Source: Aphrocallistes beatrix
Taxonomy: Eukaryota > Porifera > Hexactinellida > Sceptrulophora > Aphrocallistidae
Assembly: GCA_963281255.1 (NCBI GenBank)
Contig: OY725505.1
Span: 1,922,001 to 1,986,000, forward strand
Direction of reading: 5' to 3'
Length of the DNA: 64,000 nucleotides
The notes below the pieces were generated by a model. The model saw nothing but the letters and a program-made list of their open reading frames with translations. It was not told the DNA's origin and made no database searches. A program made the position numbers and the translations under genes. Position 1 is the stretch's first letter. The number at the start of each line of letters is the position of its first letter. Of the stretch, positions 19,824 to 31,000 are shown piece after piece.

Positions 19824-22448
19824 ATGGCTGTGATTGGAATCGACGTTGGAAATCAGAGTTGTTTTGTAGGAGCAGCAATAGGTGGAGGAATAGAAATAAT
19901 AACAAACGATGTAACCGACAGACTTACACCTTCCTTAGTTTCATTCCGTTCTCAAGACAGACAAATAGGCGCCAGTGCCAGAGGACAAGTCATCACCAAT
20001 TACAAGAACACGCTATTCGCATTCAAGAACCTATTAGGGCGGGATTTCACAGATCCTATTGTACAAATCGAAAAAGATAGACTGCCGTATACTGTTGGCC
20101 AGTACCCAAACTCAAATCATGTTGGAATTTGCGTTCAGTATATGGGTGAGGATAAATGGTTCACGCCTACCCAGATATACGCAATGCTCCTGAGACACAT
20201 TGCTGTGACTGCTGAGAATACACTCAACAGCAAGATAGCGTCTGCCGTGATCTCTGTACCTGCTCATTTCACTGATATTCAGAGGAGAGCCGTTTTAGAT
20301 GCAGCCAAACTAGCTGGCCTCAACTCGCAACGACTTATCAACGATGGGAATGCAATAGCGCTTGCGTATGGCATCTACAAAAAGGATCTACCTGCCGATG
20401 ATCAGCCCCCTCGGAATGTTGCTTTTGTAGACATGGGCCATACCAGTATGCAGATAAGCATATTCGCATTCTCTAACGGGAAAGCTAATTGCATCATGTC
20501 TTTTTCAGACCCCCTACTAGGAGGGAGATACTTTGATGAGAGACTGTTTCAGCATTTCAGTGAGGAATTCAACCAGAAGTGTAAGGTGGACATAAGAGAG
20601 AACAGGAAGTCTTGCTTGAAACTTTTGACAGAGTGTGAGAGGCTAAAAAAACTGATGAGCTCAAATAATACCAGCATTCCAATAAACATAGAGTGCCTCC
20701 TTGATGATTTCGACCTGATGTCTCGGATGGATCGAACTCAGTTTGAAGACTTGTGTCAGGATATCTTGACTCGCGTTGAGTCTGTTCTCACACAGGCTAT
20801 GACTCTGTCAAAGCTGCGGCCAGAGGAGCTGTACTCAATCGAACTGGTCGGAGGTTCTAGTCGCGTGCCTGCAGTGATTAAACTGATTGAGAAAGTATTC
20901 TCGAAGGAGGTGAGCAAGACCCTCAACTTTGACGAGTCGGTATCTAAGGGCTGTACCATTCAAAACGCACTGCTCTCTCCTTCAATCCGCGTTCGGCAGT
21001 TCCACGTTGTGGGTGTCATTCCTTATGATATCCGCCTCAACTGGACGGATGAAGAGACTGGGGACAAGGGGGAGATGCACGTTTTTAAAGAAGGCTCTCC
21101 TTCCAACCTTTCTAAAGTACTCACTTTTCATCGCAAATCTCCTTTCATGATAGAAGCCCATTACAACAATCCAGCGAAGACGTTTCACTCAAATCCAATG
21201 ATTTCCCTGTTTACAGTTAATAACGTGAAACCAACAGAGGATGGAGAGTGTTCTAAAATCAAAGTAAAGTTCAGAGTTGACAACAGCGGTATTCTTATAA
21301 TCCCAAATGTAGAGATGATTGAGAAGAAGATGGTCGAGGTTGTAGAAGAGAAGGAAGCTCCTGTGAAGGAACGAGAGCAAAAGCCTCAGGAACAGACAAC
21401 AGAAGCTAACTCCCAGGACACACAAACCTCTCCGAGCAAACCTACTGAGCCAGTCCAACCTACAAACAAAGACGAGAATATGTCGGATCCTGATCCTCCA
21501 CTGACGGAACAACCTGCTGCCTCTGAATCAATGGACACTACTCCAGCAGCTACCTCCGAAGCTAACCAGAAATCCATGACTCCGGACACAGATGTCCCCG
21601 CAGGAATAGAGTCGGCAGAATCAACAGCACCAGTCGTTAAGATGAAGGAAATAATCAACAGCATCGTACTGCCAGTACGGACAGACAGCAGGTGCATGGC
21701 CAAAATAGACATTGATAAGGCTATCGAGATAGAGGGGCATCTCATCTCTCAGGATTTCTACCAGGCTGAGAAGGCTAACGCAAAGAATGCATTAGAGGAA
21801 TATGTCTATGAGATGAGAGAAAAGCTGGAGACCAACCTTGGAGAGTTCATCGAGCCCCTGGAAAAGGAGAAGCTGAGACAGGAGATCGAAAAAATTGATG
21901 AGTGGCTGATAGATGACGAAACTCAACAGGAGCCCTCCGTGTACAAAGAGCACCTGGGGAGACTAAAGGGGATGGGAGATCCTGTAGAAGAGAGGTACAG
22001 AGAGTCTCAGTCTCGCCCGGTTGCATTTGATCGTTTGGGACAATCACTGGTGCGTTATCGCAAATTTGTGATGGAGAGCAAAGGGGGTAGTGAGCTTTAT
22101 AATCATATTGAAGTAGAAGATGTTGAAAAGGTAATGACAGCGGTCAATGAAAAACAGATCTGGCTGGAAGAACAAATTTCTGTTCATCAGAAGCTGCTTC
22201 CCTTTCAGAACCCTAAAGTAACTACTACGGACATTACCACACAGGCAAGTCAACTAGAAAATTTAGCTCATCCTATCATGTCTAAACCAAAACCAAAACC
22301 AAAAGAAGAACCGCCAAAGGATAATGCAAAGCCTCAAGAAAAACAGGAAGCTGCAAGTGAAGCTAAAGAAGCACCTGTTCCTACAGAGATCAAACAAGAT
22401 GCCGAGGCAAGTCCTCAGGCCGCTCAAACTGACGCTGATCTAGATTGA
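19824..22448 (+). CDS. HSPA4: Hsp110-family chaperone (HSPA4/HSPH-like)
   Basis: The product is 874 residues, close to vertebrate HSPA4 (about 840). Hsp110 proteins are cytosolic nucleotide-exchange factors for Hsp70 and hold unfolded clients. The nucleotide-binding domain (about 1-385) opens MAVIGIDVGNQSCFVGAA; ALAYGIYKKDLP, VAFVDMGHTSMQ and VGGSSRVPAV are the family's phosphate and adenosine motifs. The beta substrate domain (about 390-505) is followed by a long acidic, Pro/Thr/Ser-rich loop (about 505-615), the alpha-helical domain (NALEEYVYEMREKLE near 650) and a charged tail ending DADLD, like the MDID end of HSPA4. The frame is uninterrupted, so the gene is intronless. Two heat-shock elements lie 125-200 bp upstream. 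HSPA4, HSPA4L and HSPH1 cannot be separated by eye. Confidence 0.95.
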   Translation: MAVIGIDVGNQSCFVGAAIGGGIEIITNDVTDRLTPSLVSFRSQDRQIGASARGQVITNYKNTLFAFKNLLGRDFTDPIVQIEKDRLPYTVGQYPNSNHVGICVQYMGEDKWFTPTQIYAMLLRHIAVTAENTLNSKIASAVISVPAHFTDIQRRAVLDAAKLAGLNSQRLINDGNAIALAYGIYKKDLPADDQPPRNVAFVDMGHTSMQISIFAFSNGKANCIMSFSDPLLGGRYFDERLFQHFSEEFNQKCKVDIRENRKSCLKLLTECERLKKLMSSNNTSIPINIECLLDDFDLMSRMDRTQFEDLCQDILTRVESVLTQAMTLSKLRPEELYSIELVGGSSRVPAVIKLIEKVFSKEVSKTLNFDESVSKGCTIQNALLSPSIRVRQFHVVGVIPYDIRLNWTDEETGDKGEMHVFKEGSPSNLSKVLTFHRKSPFMIEAHYNNPAKTFHSNPMISLFTVNNVKPTEDGECSKIKVKFRVDNSGILIIPNVEMIEKKMVEVVEEKEAPVKEREQKPQEQTTEANSQDTQTSPSKPTEPVQPTNKDENMSDPDPPLTEQPAASESMDTTPAATSEANQKSMTPDTDVPAGIESAESTAPVVKMKEIINSIVLPVRTDSRCMAKIDIDKAIEIEGHLISQDFYQAEKANAKNALEEYVYEMREKLETNLGEFIEPLEKEKLRQEIEKIDEWLIDDETQQEPSVYKEHLGRLKGMGDPVEERYRESQSRPVAFDRLGQSLVRYRKFVMESKGGSELYNHIEVEDVEKVMTAVNEKQIWLEEQISVHQKLLPFQNPKVTTTDITTQASQLENLAHPIMSKPKPKPKEEPPKDNAKPQEKQEAASEAKEAPVPTEIKQDAEASPQAAQTDADLD

Positions 22449-24006
22449 GTGTGTCCCATTGCGCCCATGATTAGTCTATTAGTCTAGTTGTTAACTCTCT
22501 CTATTTTCTAGACTAGGTGCAAATAAACTATAGGAAAATGTGATTAGTTAAATCATTGTTAGGATATTATTAATAGGTGTGTACAACAACATGCTAGTAT
22601 CTATTTGAATTACTGTTAATTTGGATATCTAGTACGTATATATTTACGTTCGGAAACTTGTCTTAAGGGGGACAAAATGGCAATATACATCGTATGTACG
22701 TCATAACATATCGTTACTGATTGTATAGATTTTATTTCGCTCGTCTATCTATGGACTGCTACACTTTTTTGTGTTGTCAAGACAAGTAGAAAGGTTTGAA
22801 ATATTTTATTATTAAAATCCTAGGATTTTGTATATTATATTTCAGTGTTGTGCGCCAACTATGCACTCTTACCGCCGTAAGCTCGAGTATACGTCAACGA
22901 TGCTCGAAATTCCTACCTATTTTGCTGGAGTTTGTATTCAATTATCTGGATTCTCATGACATTTTGTTCCGTCGTTAAACTTTTTTAAGGGTGCGAATAG
23001 GTGTGGTACTCGAGAGAGGCAGGCCTCTCAACCTGTAATTTCACTAAATCATGCGATGGCAAGTGACAAATCGTGAGATATGGGGAAATAGTATTACGAA
23101 CAGTGGTTCTAAATCGTGAGAGTTGAGAGGCCTGGAGGGGGATCCCAAGTTGATCACCATTAGGCATAATCGGGCACCGTCCTATAGTTCCGTGTAGAGT
23201 GCGAACGGGAAAGAATGATGAACAGATATTTTGGCTTCACATATACACCGTCTGGCTAAAGTATCTGAACACTACAACAGTTTGCACCATAAATAGTACT
23301 AAATAGGTCTATCCATGGAGGCAAACCCATTCAAACTATGACAGCTGCATATCTGATATCAAAATTCTAATCTACATATCTGAATACTTATAATCCGCAA
23401 GACCAACTAGAATACGTCAGCCCTGGATTACTGATCTACAGCAGAAGATCGCATCTCAAACTCAAGAGACATGACCAATACTGGGGATAAATGAAGTGAG
23501 GATAGCTCACTTTCACAGACCTGCGTCCCCCTTTGATCCTTCTTCCCTTGTGGACCAACTTTGTCAGTTTCTGACTGAATAATTCAATCCCAATTCAAGC
23601 CCGAGCAGACTTGAAACTGCAAAAAGTTATACTTATGCTTCCTGATGCACTAATTAGTAATGTCATCAAGCTGGACCATAGGACTAGGGACTACTGTTAA
23701 CTTATGCACTCGAAGCAGAAATAGTTTACCTTCCTTTAACTTGGAGTCCATTCTATTTATAGTAAAGATCCAATGAAAGGGGATGCTTATACAGCCATCA
23801 TCAGTAGCATGATCGGTGGATTTTACCAATGACTTAAAAGTAAAATCCTTGGTTTGCCCAAAAATTAGAATATGAATTCCTAAAAAAAAACAAATCCCCA
23901 TCGATGAATCACCGATGATCGCTATATAAGTAAATAAGTAAAGGTTTGGTTCCCCTGCTCCCTCCCTCCACTGCCGACTTCTGCCAAATTTTAAATATTA
24001 AAATTA
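22449..24006. other. Hsp110 3' region and non-coding DNA
   Basis: An AATAAA sits at about 22522, a plausible poly(A) signal for Hsp110. No further gene or bounded element was recognised. Partial inverted wording (AGGCCTCTCAAC / GTTGAGAGGCCT) near 23020 and 23125 may be a decayed MITE. Confidence 0.4.
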
Positions 24007-24305
24007 CAAGCGCGCACCGCACCTGGTGGATACAAAGTGTCCGCCGGAGGCGCCTAGGCTCACATTGATTAATTATGAGGTAGATAACATATCTAAATAC
24101 GTCTGTCTTACTGTTATAATCGATAGGGACGCCGAACTTTTCGAAATCTAAGGACAATTTCGGGGTGGCAGGGGGGGCTCAGCCCTAAATTTTGTATTGC
24201 GTCTATGGGCCATCTTCGAATCCAGGGGGGCTTGAGCCCCCCCAGCCCCCCTGAGTTCGGCGTCTATGATAATCGATATCACTCGAAAAATCACAAAATT
24301 TGCTA
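24007..24305 (-). mobile_element. Helitron-like element, fragment split by a hAT MITE
   Basis: CAAGCGCGC starts at 24007 after an A, as in the other copies, with an altered stem-loop (GTGGATAC.../GTGTCCGCC). The body runs to TTATAATCGATA, is interrupted at 24124-24268, then resumes ATCGATATCACTCGAAAAATC and fades near 24305. Confidence 0.6.
24124..24268. mobile_element. 145-bp hAT-type MITE with perfect 8-bp duplication
   Basis: Ends TAGGGACGCCGAAC and GTTCGGCGTCTATG are inverted partners. ATAATCGA is duplicated exactly at 24116-24123 and 24269-24276. Removing one copy of the duplication and the insert restores the sequence of the other Helitron-like copies. Same family as 9097-9232. Confidence 0.85.
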
Positions 24306-24673
24306 CGACTGCTAAGATGGACACATAATTTGACATAAAATAATAACATTCTCTACGCTATTATTCCAATTTGGTCAAAATGCTTACTTGTCATGACTCA
24401 TGTGTCATTGTCAACTTTCTTTTATTTTGAATTTACCTATGCATCCATGGTTTTTTGAAGTATAAATATTAGGCTTCTCGGTCTGAGAGACATGACAAAA
24501 ACTGGACTGTCCAGGGAAAAATGTGTCATCTGGTCACCTTGCCTACACTGGCTACACATTATTCACTTAGATTTGTTTATTTCTCACTTTCCCGATTATT
24601 CCTTTAATTTTAATTTTTAAATTATACATTAGAGTGCTAAATAAATATTCAGCGAATAGTTGTCGTAGTAACT

Positions 24674-25287
24674 ATGATGGCGAACCACTACGTACTATCA
24701 CTGGGCTTCAATAACCCCAGAGCAAAAACAAGGCACAGGAATGGCTACGGTGGCTTACACAAATTTGCTTGTGGTATTTCAGATATTAAAAGTGTATTCG
24801 TATCGTATGTACTAAACACTTTCGTTGCGAAGATGTAATTACTCAAGTTAAGTCAAGCGCCGGCCAATCCTTCGTGATAATGCTCCTCCCTACTTCTTAC
24901 TCAACTGCCTGAAAAAAGATTCAAAATACTCAAAATGATCTTGCTCAAGGATACATACTACATATTTATAATTCCTCTTTCCAAGCTAATGTGTTTTACC
25001 ATCTTTGTTTGCAATTATGGATACAGATTTCAGATTTGAAGAGAGCCCAAATTTCGCACCCTCTGTTTTGGTCTCAAGGACATTCTAACTGACTTGGAAA
25101 TATTTTACAGAGATGCTATAGCCTTTGGTATACTCCTGTAGAAGAGTGGACTAAGCGTCTTCGTGAGAGTCAGAGTTCCAAGTGGAACCACATTCCCCAC
25201 AAAATCCCCAAAGACCGCTGGGGTATGTGCACAACGGAACTATTTGCTAATTATCAGGATGCGTATCAAGGTATAAGATTATTGTAA
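24674..25287 (+). CDS. Possible small spliced gene, unrecognised
   Basis: Two stretches look coding and are shorter than 60 codons each. The first starts ATG 24674 (MMANHYVLSLGFNNPRAKTR, then HRNGYGGLHKFACG) and stays open to a stop at 24836-24838. The second follows a good acceptor (TATTTTACAG, exon from 25111), includes TPVEEWTKRLRESQ, KDRWGMCTTELFANYQDAYQ, and stops at 25285-25287. A GT in phase with the second exon occurs after GTATCGTAT near 24810, but its context is weak and a middle exon is possible. The Trp/Tyr-rich, compact composition resembles small ciliary proteins, which is only an impression. Confidence 0.4.
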
Positions 25288-25582
25288 ATTGTACTAGTGA
25301 CGAGACAAGGGTACAATATGATGAACACTTATCTAAAGAAAATATGAGGTATGGGTCCAAAAGGGAGAGGACCTCCTTTTAACTCAGGCCCGATTTCAGA
25401 GATCAGAAGCTCCTATACGTACTCAATTATCGTGGATGCACCTGATCCTATTGCCCAGATTATTATCTCTGAAAGGAAAGAACGATTATTGGAGAATTGT
25501 ATGCCAATAGTATTTGCTTGTCAGAAGTTGAAAACACTATTTGGCGACGAAACCCAAGACAGATCCACGGTATCAGAGATTA

Positions 25583-25795
25583 GTGCACGATAATGCAAGA
25601 CCACACAAGAAGCTGGTCAAGAATGAATGAGAGAGAGATCGAAGGTCGTTGAGTTGGAGCATCCACCATATTCCCCTGATTTACCCCCTGCGCCTTCTTG
25701 CTGTTTTCCAGCTTAAAAAAGACATTGCAGACAATCATTTTCAGAGCAAGATCGAGCTGGGAATTGCAGTTTGGAGATCCCTAAAAAATACCATT
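25583..25795 (+). pseudogene. Dead mariner transposase fragment
   Basis: VHDNARPHKKLVKNE then, after a stop and frameshifts, EHPPYSPDLPP and FLLFSSLKK match the C-terminal catalytic block of mariner transposases (HDNARPH...HPPYSPDLAP...F..LK). At least two frame changes and stops make it non-functional. The upstream part of the transposase and the element's ends were not identified. Confidence 0.7.
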
Positions 25796-28033
25796 CGAAG
25801 ACTACAAAAATAAGCTTGTTAAATCTTTTACAACCCGTTATTTATGGTATAATTAATAAGGACGATTAATTCGAGAAATTGTGGAAATTTCAGGTTGATA
25901 TACGTATAAACGATAGTAGGGTTTTGAAATGATTAGGTTGCGAACTTTTGAACGCCCGTTGTATAGCAAAAATATTTTTCCATTGATTTTTACCAACAAA
26001 TGAGCACACGGGAGTACGTAATATTCCTGGTGTGAAGGAATGCATCCTACTGAAATAGTAGTCAACTTGTTTACAAAATACACTCTCATTCAACTTGATT
26101 ACGACACTATTCATGTTTAACCAAATAATAACTTTATTCGGCTTTGCTGTAGTTAACTTAATTGGACAAACTGATTTAGTTTCCGGGTCAACACATAAAC
26201 AATTATATCATATTATGTGGTAATCACTGATGAAAACAATAGGGATGAGAGTTAACCAACATGATTATTTAGATCAGCACGGTTAGGCGATTTTACAGTC
26301 CTGTCAACCTCACAGTTTATTATAATTAATATTTCTTAATTCCTTGTTGAAAATTTAAATTCTAATAAATAAATTATACTTGAATAGATGACGGAAGATC
26401 AACCTATAAGTTTCGATTATTTATGTTAACAAATTATTATTATCCCTTCTAATTGAATTCAGTATGAATTTAACATTTTAGATCCATACATGCCAGCATA
26501 CTTGGATTTTTTTTTTGCTAGCGACCTCTTGTTAATTACACCTTAAATTCACAAATTTTAATATGTTATGTTGTTTCTAAGTTGAAAAGATGGATTTTAA
26601 AATAGTTATTTTCAAAATCCATTTGTTTAGATACGTATCAGCATTCTCCTTTCGGTATATAAACATAGCCTCTTTTACCTCAATTTATATCAATATTTTT
26701 ACTTAAATTTATACTTTATTGTGGACAATCCTACAGATACTAATTGTTTATGTTATCAAAGTAGTAATGCAATAACCTTGGTAGATATACTAAAAGTTAG
26801 TTACAGAAGTTATCTCTAATCGTCCATCTTGACCCCCAGTTAATGGACAATTAGAGAGAAAACAGTATAAACAAGCCTATCTAATTGTCACTGTTTCTAA
26901 TAGTCTAACTGGGATCACTTTCCCATGGGTGGACAATTATAGATAAACCCTGTACCTGTTTTGGTAATATTAAGATAGTTATTTCATTATTATATCGACA
27001 CAAATGTGAGGAAATTTAACGTGTATCTTTTGCTGTGTGAAATGTATTTTTACCCACAGATAATACACATTGAGAATCGCAGTTATAAATTAATAATGTT
27101 TTTGTGTTTCAATACTTAATGACAAAAGTTTTTAACGTATGCATCACAATCAAGGGATTATCTAGGAGCGCGAGATTATTATGATTTTAACCCCGAGAGT
27201 GTTTAGGAGCGTGAAAATTTAGAAAATTACCTAATTGTATCTATATCATAATGTTATTTATCGATTTAGGCCGTATTAAAATTATGGGTTCGAGATTAGG
27301 AGAGTATCTCTCTGGAGGACTGTATAATACCTTGATTACAATCTGATAATTAAAAAATAGTTGTATCATTCAAAAGGATTGCGTCAAGCATCGCATTCAA
27401 AACAATCAGTCATCCTTTGATAAATTAGATAATTCGTTTCAAAGAATTAACTGTGACGACAAAAAATGATGTTTGAATGATATATCATTGTATGTAATAA
27501 TAACTCTATATTTAACTCAACAAATTTAGAACTGACATTTCAAATTGGTTGGCTAGACTCTAAACTAGAGATATGATATGGTCATTAATATTTACAATGA
27601 AGCTTCTATGTAAACGTGACGAACTGAAAACTATGACAATTTCAGGCATATTATTGTGTCGTATCATTGTTATAGGTATTCACTTGACAACCGCAGATAT
27701 TTATGTAATGTTTCTTTCAGTTTCTACACTAGTACCTAATTACAAAAGAGCAATTCGATCATATAACCGCAGGAAGATAATAAACTAAAGATAATATCCA
27801 ACCGGATCCATGGTGATAGTAATGAAGTATTTCCTTAGCAGTACTAACGCACTCATGAATGTGCGTCACCATATCTATTCAAGCCTGCAGTAACTAAGAA
27901 CTGATTCTAGCTGCAACACAATAGAGTATAAATACAAACTTGTCCTAAATTGTTTTAGTAATTTGTACGTATACATCACCAGTTGAATAAACACTTTTTT
28001 GATTCGATAATTTCTCTAAATATAAGAAGAGCA
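25796..28033. other. Intergenic region upstream of TULP4
   Basis: AT-rich and non-coding apart from the MITE at 26804-26952. It should contain the TULP4 promoter and 5' UTR. No clear promoter motif seen. Confidence 0.4.
26804..26952. mobile_element. 149-bp pogo/mariner-like MITE
   Basis: Ends CAGAAGTTATCTCTAATCGT and the complement of CAGGGTTTATCTATAATTGT are imperfect inverted repeats, flanked by TA on both sides. No coding content. Confidence 0.5.
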
Positions 28034-31000
28034 ATGCAAGCAAGACTAGAGAAGGAACCTCCTTTTTACGCAGGTAGTCACATAAACTCTCTATCTTGGA
28101 AACACGCCGATAATTGTGAAGGAGAGCAGGAAGGTTATCTTGCGAGCGCAACTCGAGAAGCAGTTGGCGTCACGATGACCTCACTTGACAAGTATTTCTC
28201 AGTTGAAGATGGGAAGGAAAGGAGACCCAAACACTCCTTCAATTTCAGAGAGCATTCTGGAAATGTGAGTTTTGTTATTTGTAATTATTTTGTCACTTAT
28301 AAGTTGGAATATAACACTGAACTATTCATTTAAATTAAGTTGAGCATTTAAAAGTTTGCATTATCCCGCACAATTTATAATATGCATTGAGATTCCTAAT
28401 CAGAGTTCGAACTTTATATGAAATATTATATATTATGTCACATAATATAATTAAAATTGAAAATCCGTTTAGGAGTTGCATATTGCTACAGGAACCATCG
28501 AGTTCTTTATTGAATTTATGCATTTTGATTCCCACATCAAAAACATTAACTCAAAACGATTGATTGAGAGAAATCAACGCTAGTTATTTCAAAGCAATTC
28601 CAGATCATTTTGATCATCCCTTGGCTCAAAGAACATCAATAACGCGTTTCAATGTCAATTGTATAATTAAACTCACATCCTGGCTTAAATTGTCTATTAC
28701 CAATAATATGCACCGTAAGTACTTCCTCCAAATTATTACATTAACTATCGTAATGAAAATTAAAACTTTGAAGCTGTCTGGAAGATGTACGCCACACATT
28801 TTAGACTGATAATCCATTATAATTTAATTCCCATTCCTTGTAAGCAAATTTTGAATAATATCTCCTAGTAATCTGATTCATTTATACACAAATTATAAAT
28901 GAAAAGTGTAATAACAGTGTAATTCCATGCTAGGTTAGTTTACATCACATCACATACTTTAATGTTGTATCTTCAAATACTGCTCGTAGCTAGAGAAACA
29001 CTGGTCGAGTGTGTAGGATTGATTGCATTCAAGCATTGCATTAGCTATGACACGAGGTGTTTCACTTGTTAATGAATTCCTACTAATTTATCATGGCCAA
29101 GGTTCAATTCATAACTCGATCAGAAAATTATATAAATTATTTGCATGAATCAGTGTAATTGAATGTGTTCACACAAAGTTCATACTCTAGCACGACCGAA
29201 CATTCGTTTTGATTCAAGATATAAGCTTAGCTTATTATCTTGTTTTTGCCATCTTAAAATAATGATTGAGATAGTTTACTGTCTTTTTTAAAATTTGAAA
29301 TTCAATTACAATATCCACAAAATATGCATTATTTAAATGAAATTAGTCTATCCCAGACTTTCAGAGTTATGTCATACGTATGTTCTGAACTTGATTTGTT
29401 ATTCAACATACTAATCTTGGAATAAGCTGCAGCCATCTAAAGAAACTTTGAGATATCGACAACATGTTGTAACGGCTATGACCAGATCGCTAATTAATCT
29501 CGACACATCTATTCGACTCATTATAGAGTTAGAATGGTTTCGAGAGCATTTACGTTCAGTGGAATATTACAAACAACCACATTCTGTGAGATTGTAATAA
29601 TCAACAAATTAATCCAATTATTACAAATTGGAATTGAAAATGTACCTCACACTTCTTATGGGGTTCATGATTTAACCATTAGAAGAACGTTTTTTAATTT
29701 TTACATCTGTACGACAGCTGTAGAATTATAACTAATTCATTGTTGGTTAATGTCTAATACCATTCTAATTCACAACCAGATCATATTTTCATCTGTAATT
29801 TGTACTATATAACTTTTAAATTTGTTGAGGTGTACGTCATGTATATTTAAGCTAGAACGAAAGAATGTACTCGACACAGAATTTGGCTAGTACAACCTAG
29901 TTAACTGATTCGGTCACTGTGAATGTGTCCTCATTGCTTATTATGATTGTTCGCGATGATATTCATTGGTTTCAAAGTATCAAGTCAAATTGATTCTTAG
30001 CAATAACTTTCTACTCAAAAATACAAGTTCACTCGTAAATTTAAATTATAACGAAGTCGAGTGCAAGGTTTATGATGATATCATTAAAGCATTACAATAA
30101 CAAAAAACAATACAAATGCTTGAGGTATTTGATTACATGCATTTCTATCGTTAGGTAACAGTAGTCGAGTATAACCCTGCACTTGACAAGATCGCTTCAT
30201 GTGACTCATCGGGGACTGTCATTGTGTGGAGAAACCAGAATGGCAGAGCCACCATGGAACTAGTCAACAACAGAACGACACCGATAGCTAGCTTCAGATG
30301 GTCGCACAACGGTCAGAGAGTGCTGATCGCATACGAAGACGGGTTTATCCTGGTGGGGACAGCAAGCGGACGTAGGCTGTGGGCCAGACAACTCAGCATA
30401 GGAAGCTATGTGACACATACGCAGGTCAGGGATGGACATGTGAGGATAGTCTCCGCCTGCTGGAGTCCGGATGATGACAGAGTTATTGTGGGTAGTTCTA
30501 TTGGAGAGCTGGTAGAACTAGACGTGAATAACGGAGGAATGCTTATATCCACCACTGAAGTACTGCCTGGAATTGCTATCAAAGGTTAGTAATATTTATT
30601 ATCAAATAGAAACGATTGTAATAGAGAATTTAAGTCTGTATTATCCAATTTAATTGTATAGGTCTAGAGTGGATCAAAGGCAAACCGACTCTAGGCAAGT
30701 CCTCACAAAGTGTCAGCACGGAAGGCACCACCACGCATCCGAACCCGCAAGGCAGTTACCTCACCCTCTACCTCTCCAACGGAAAGGTAGTGCTGATGTC
30801 TTCTTGCGGTGACCAGCAAGCCACAATTATCCGAACCGGTCTCTCCGATGGGAATATAAAGTGGAGCAGGAGCACAGAGGTACTGGCCGTGGGCGGCTAC
30901 AGGAAGTCTAACGACCACACTGCTATCCGACTATTCAGACCTTCAGGGCAGCTGCTAGCCACCGTCGTACTACCAACTAAGGTAATCATATTCATCCCGA

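Noticed and set aside
21189..21745. Antisense frames of 107 and 119 codons within Hsp110
   Set aside because: They are shadows of the acidic/Pro-Thr loop of the sense gene, with no independent motif or start context.
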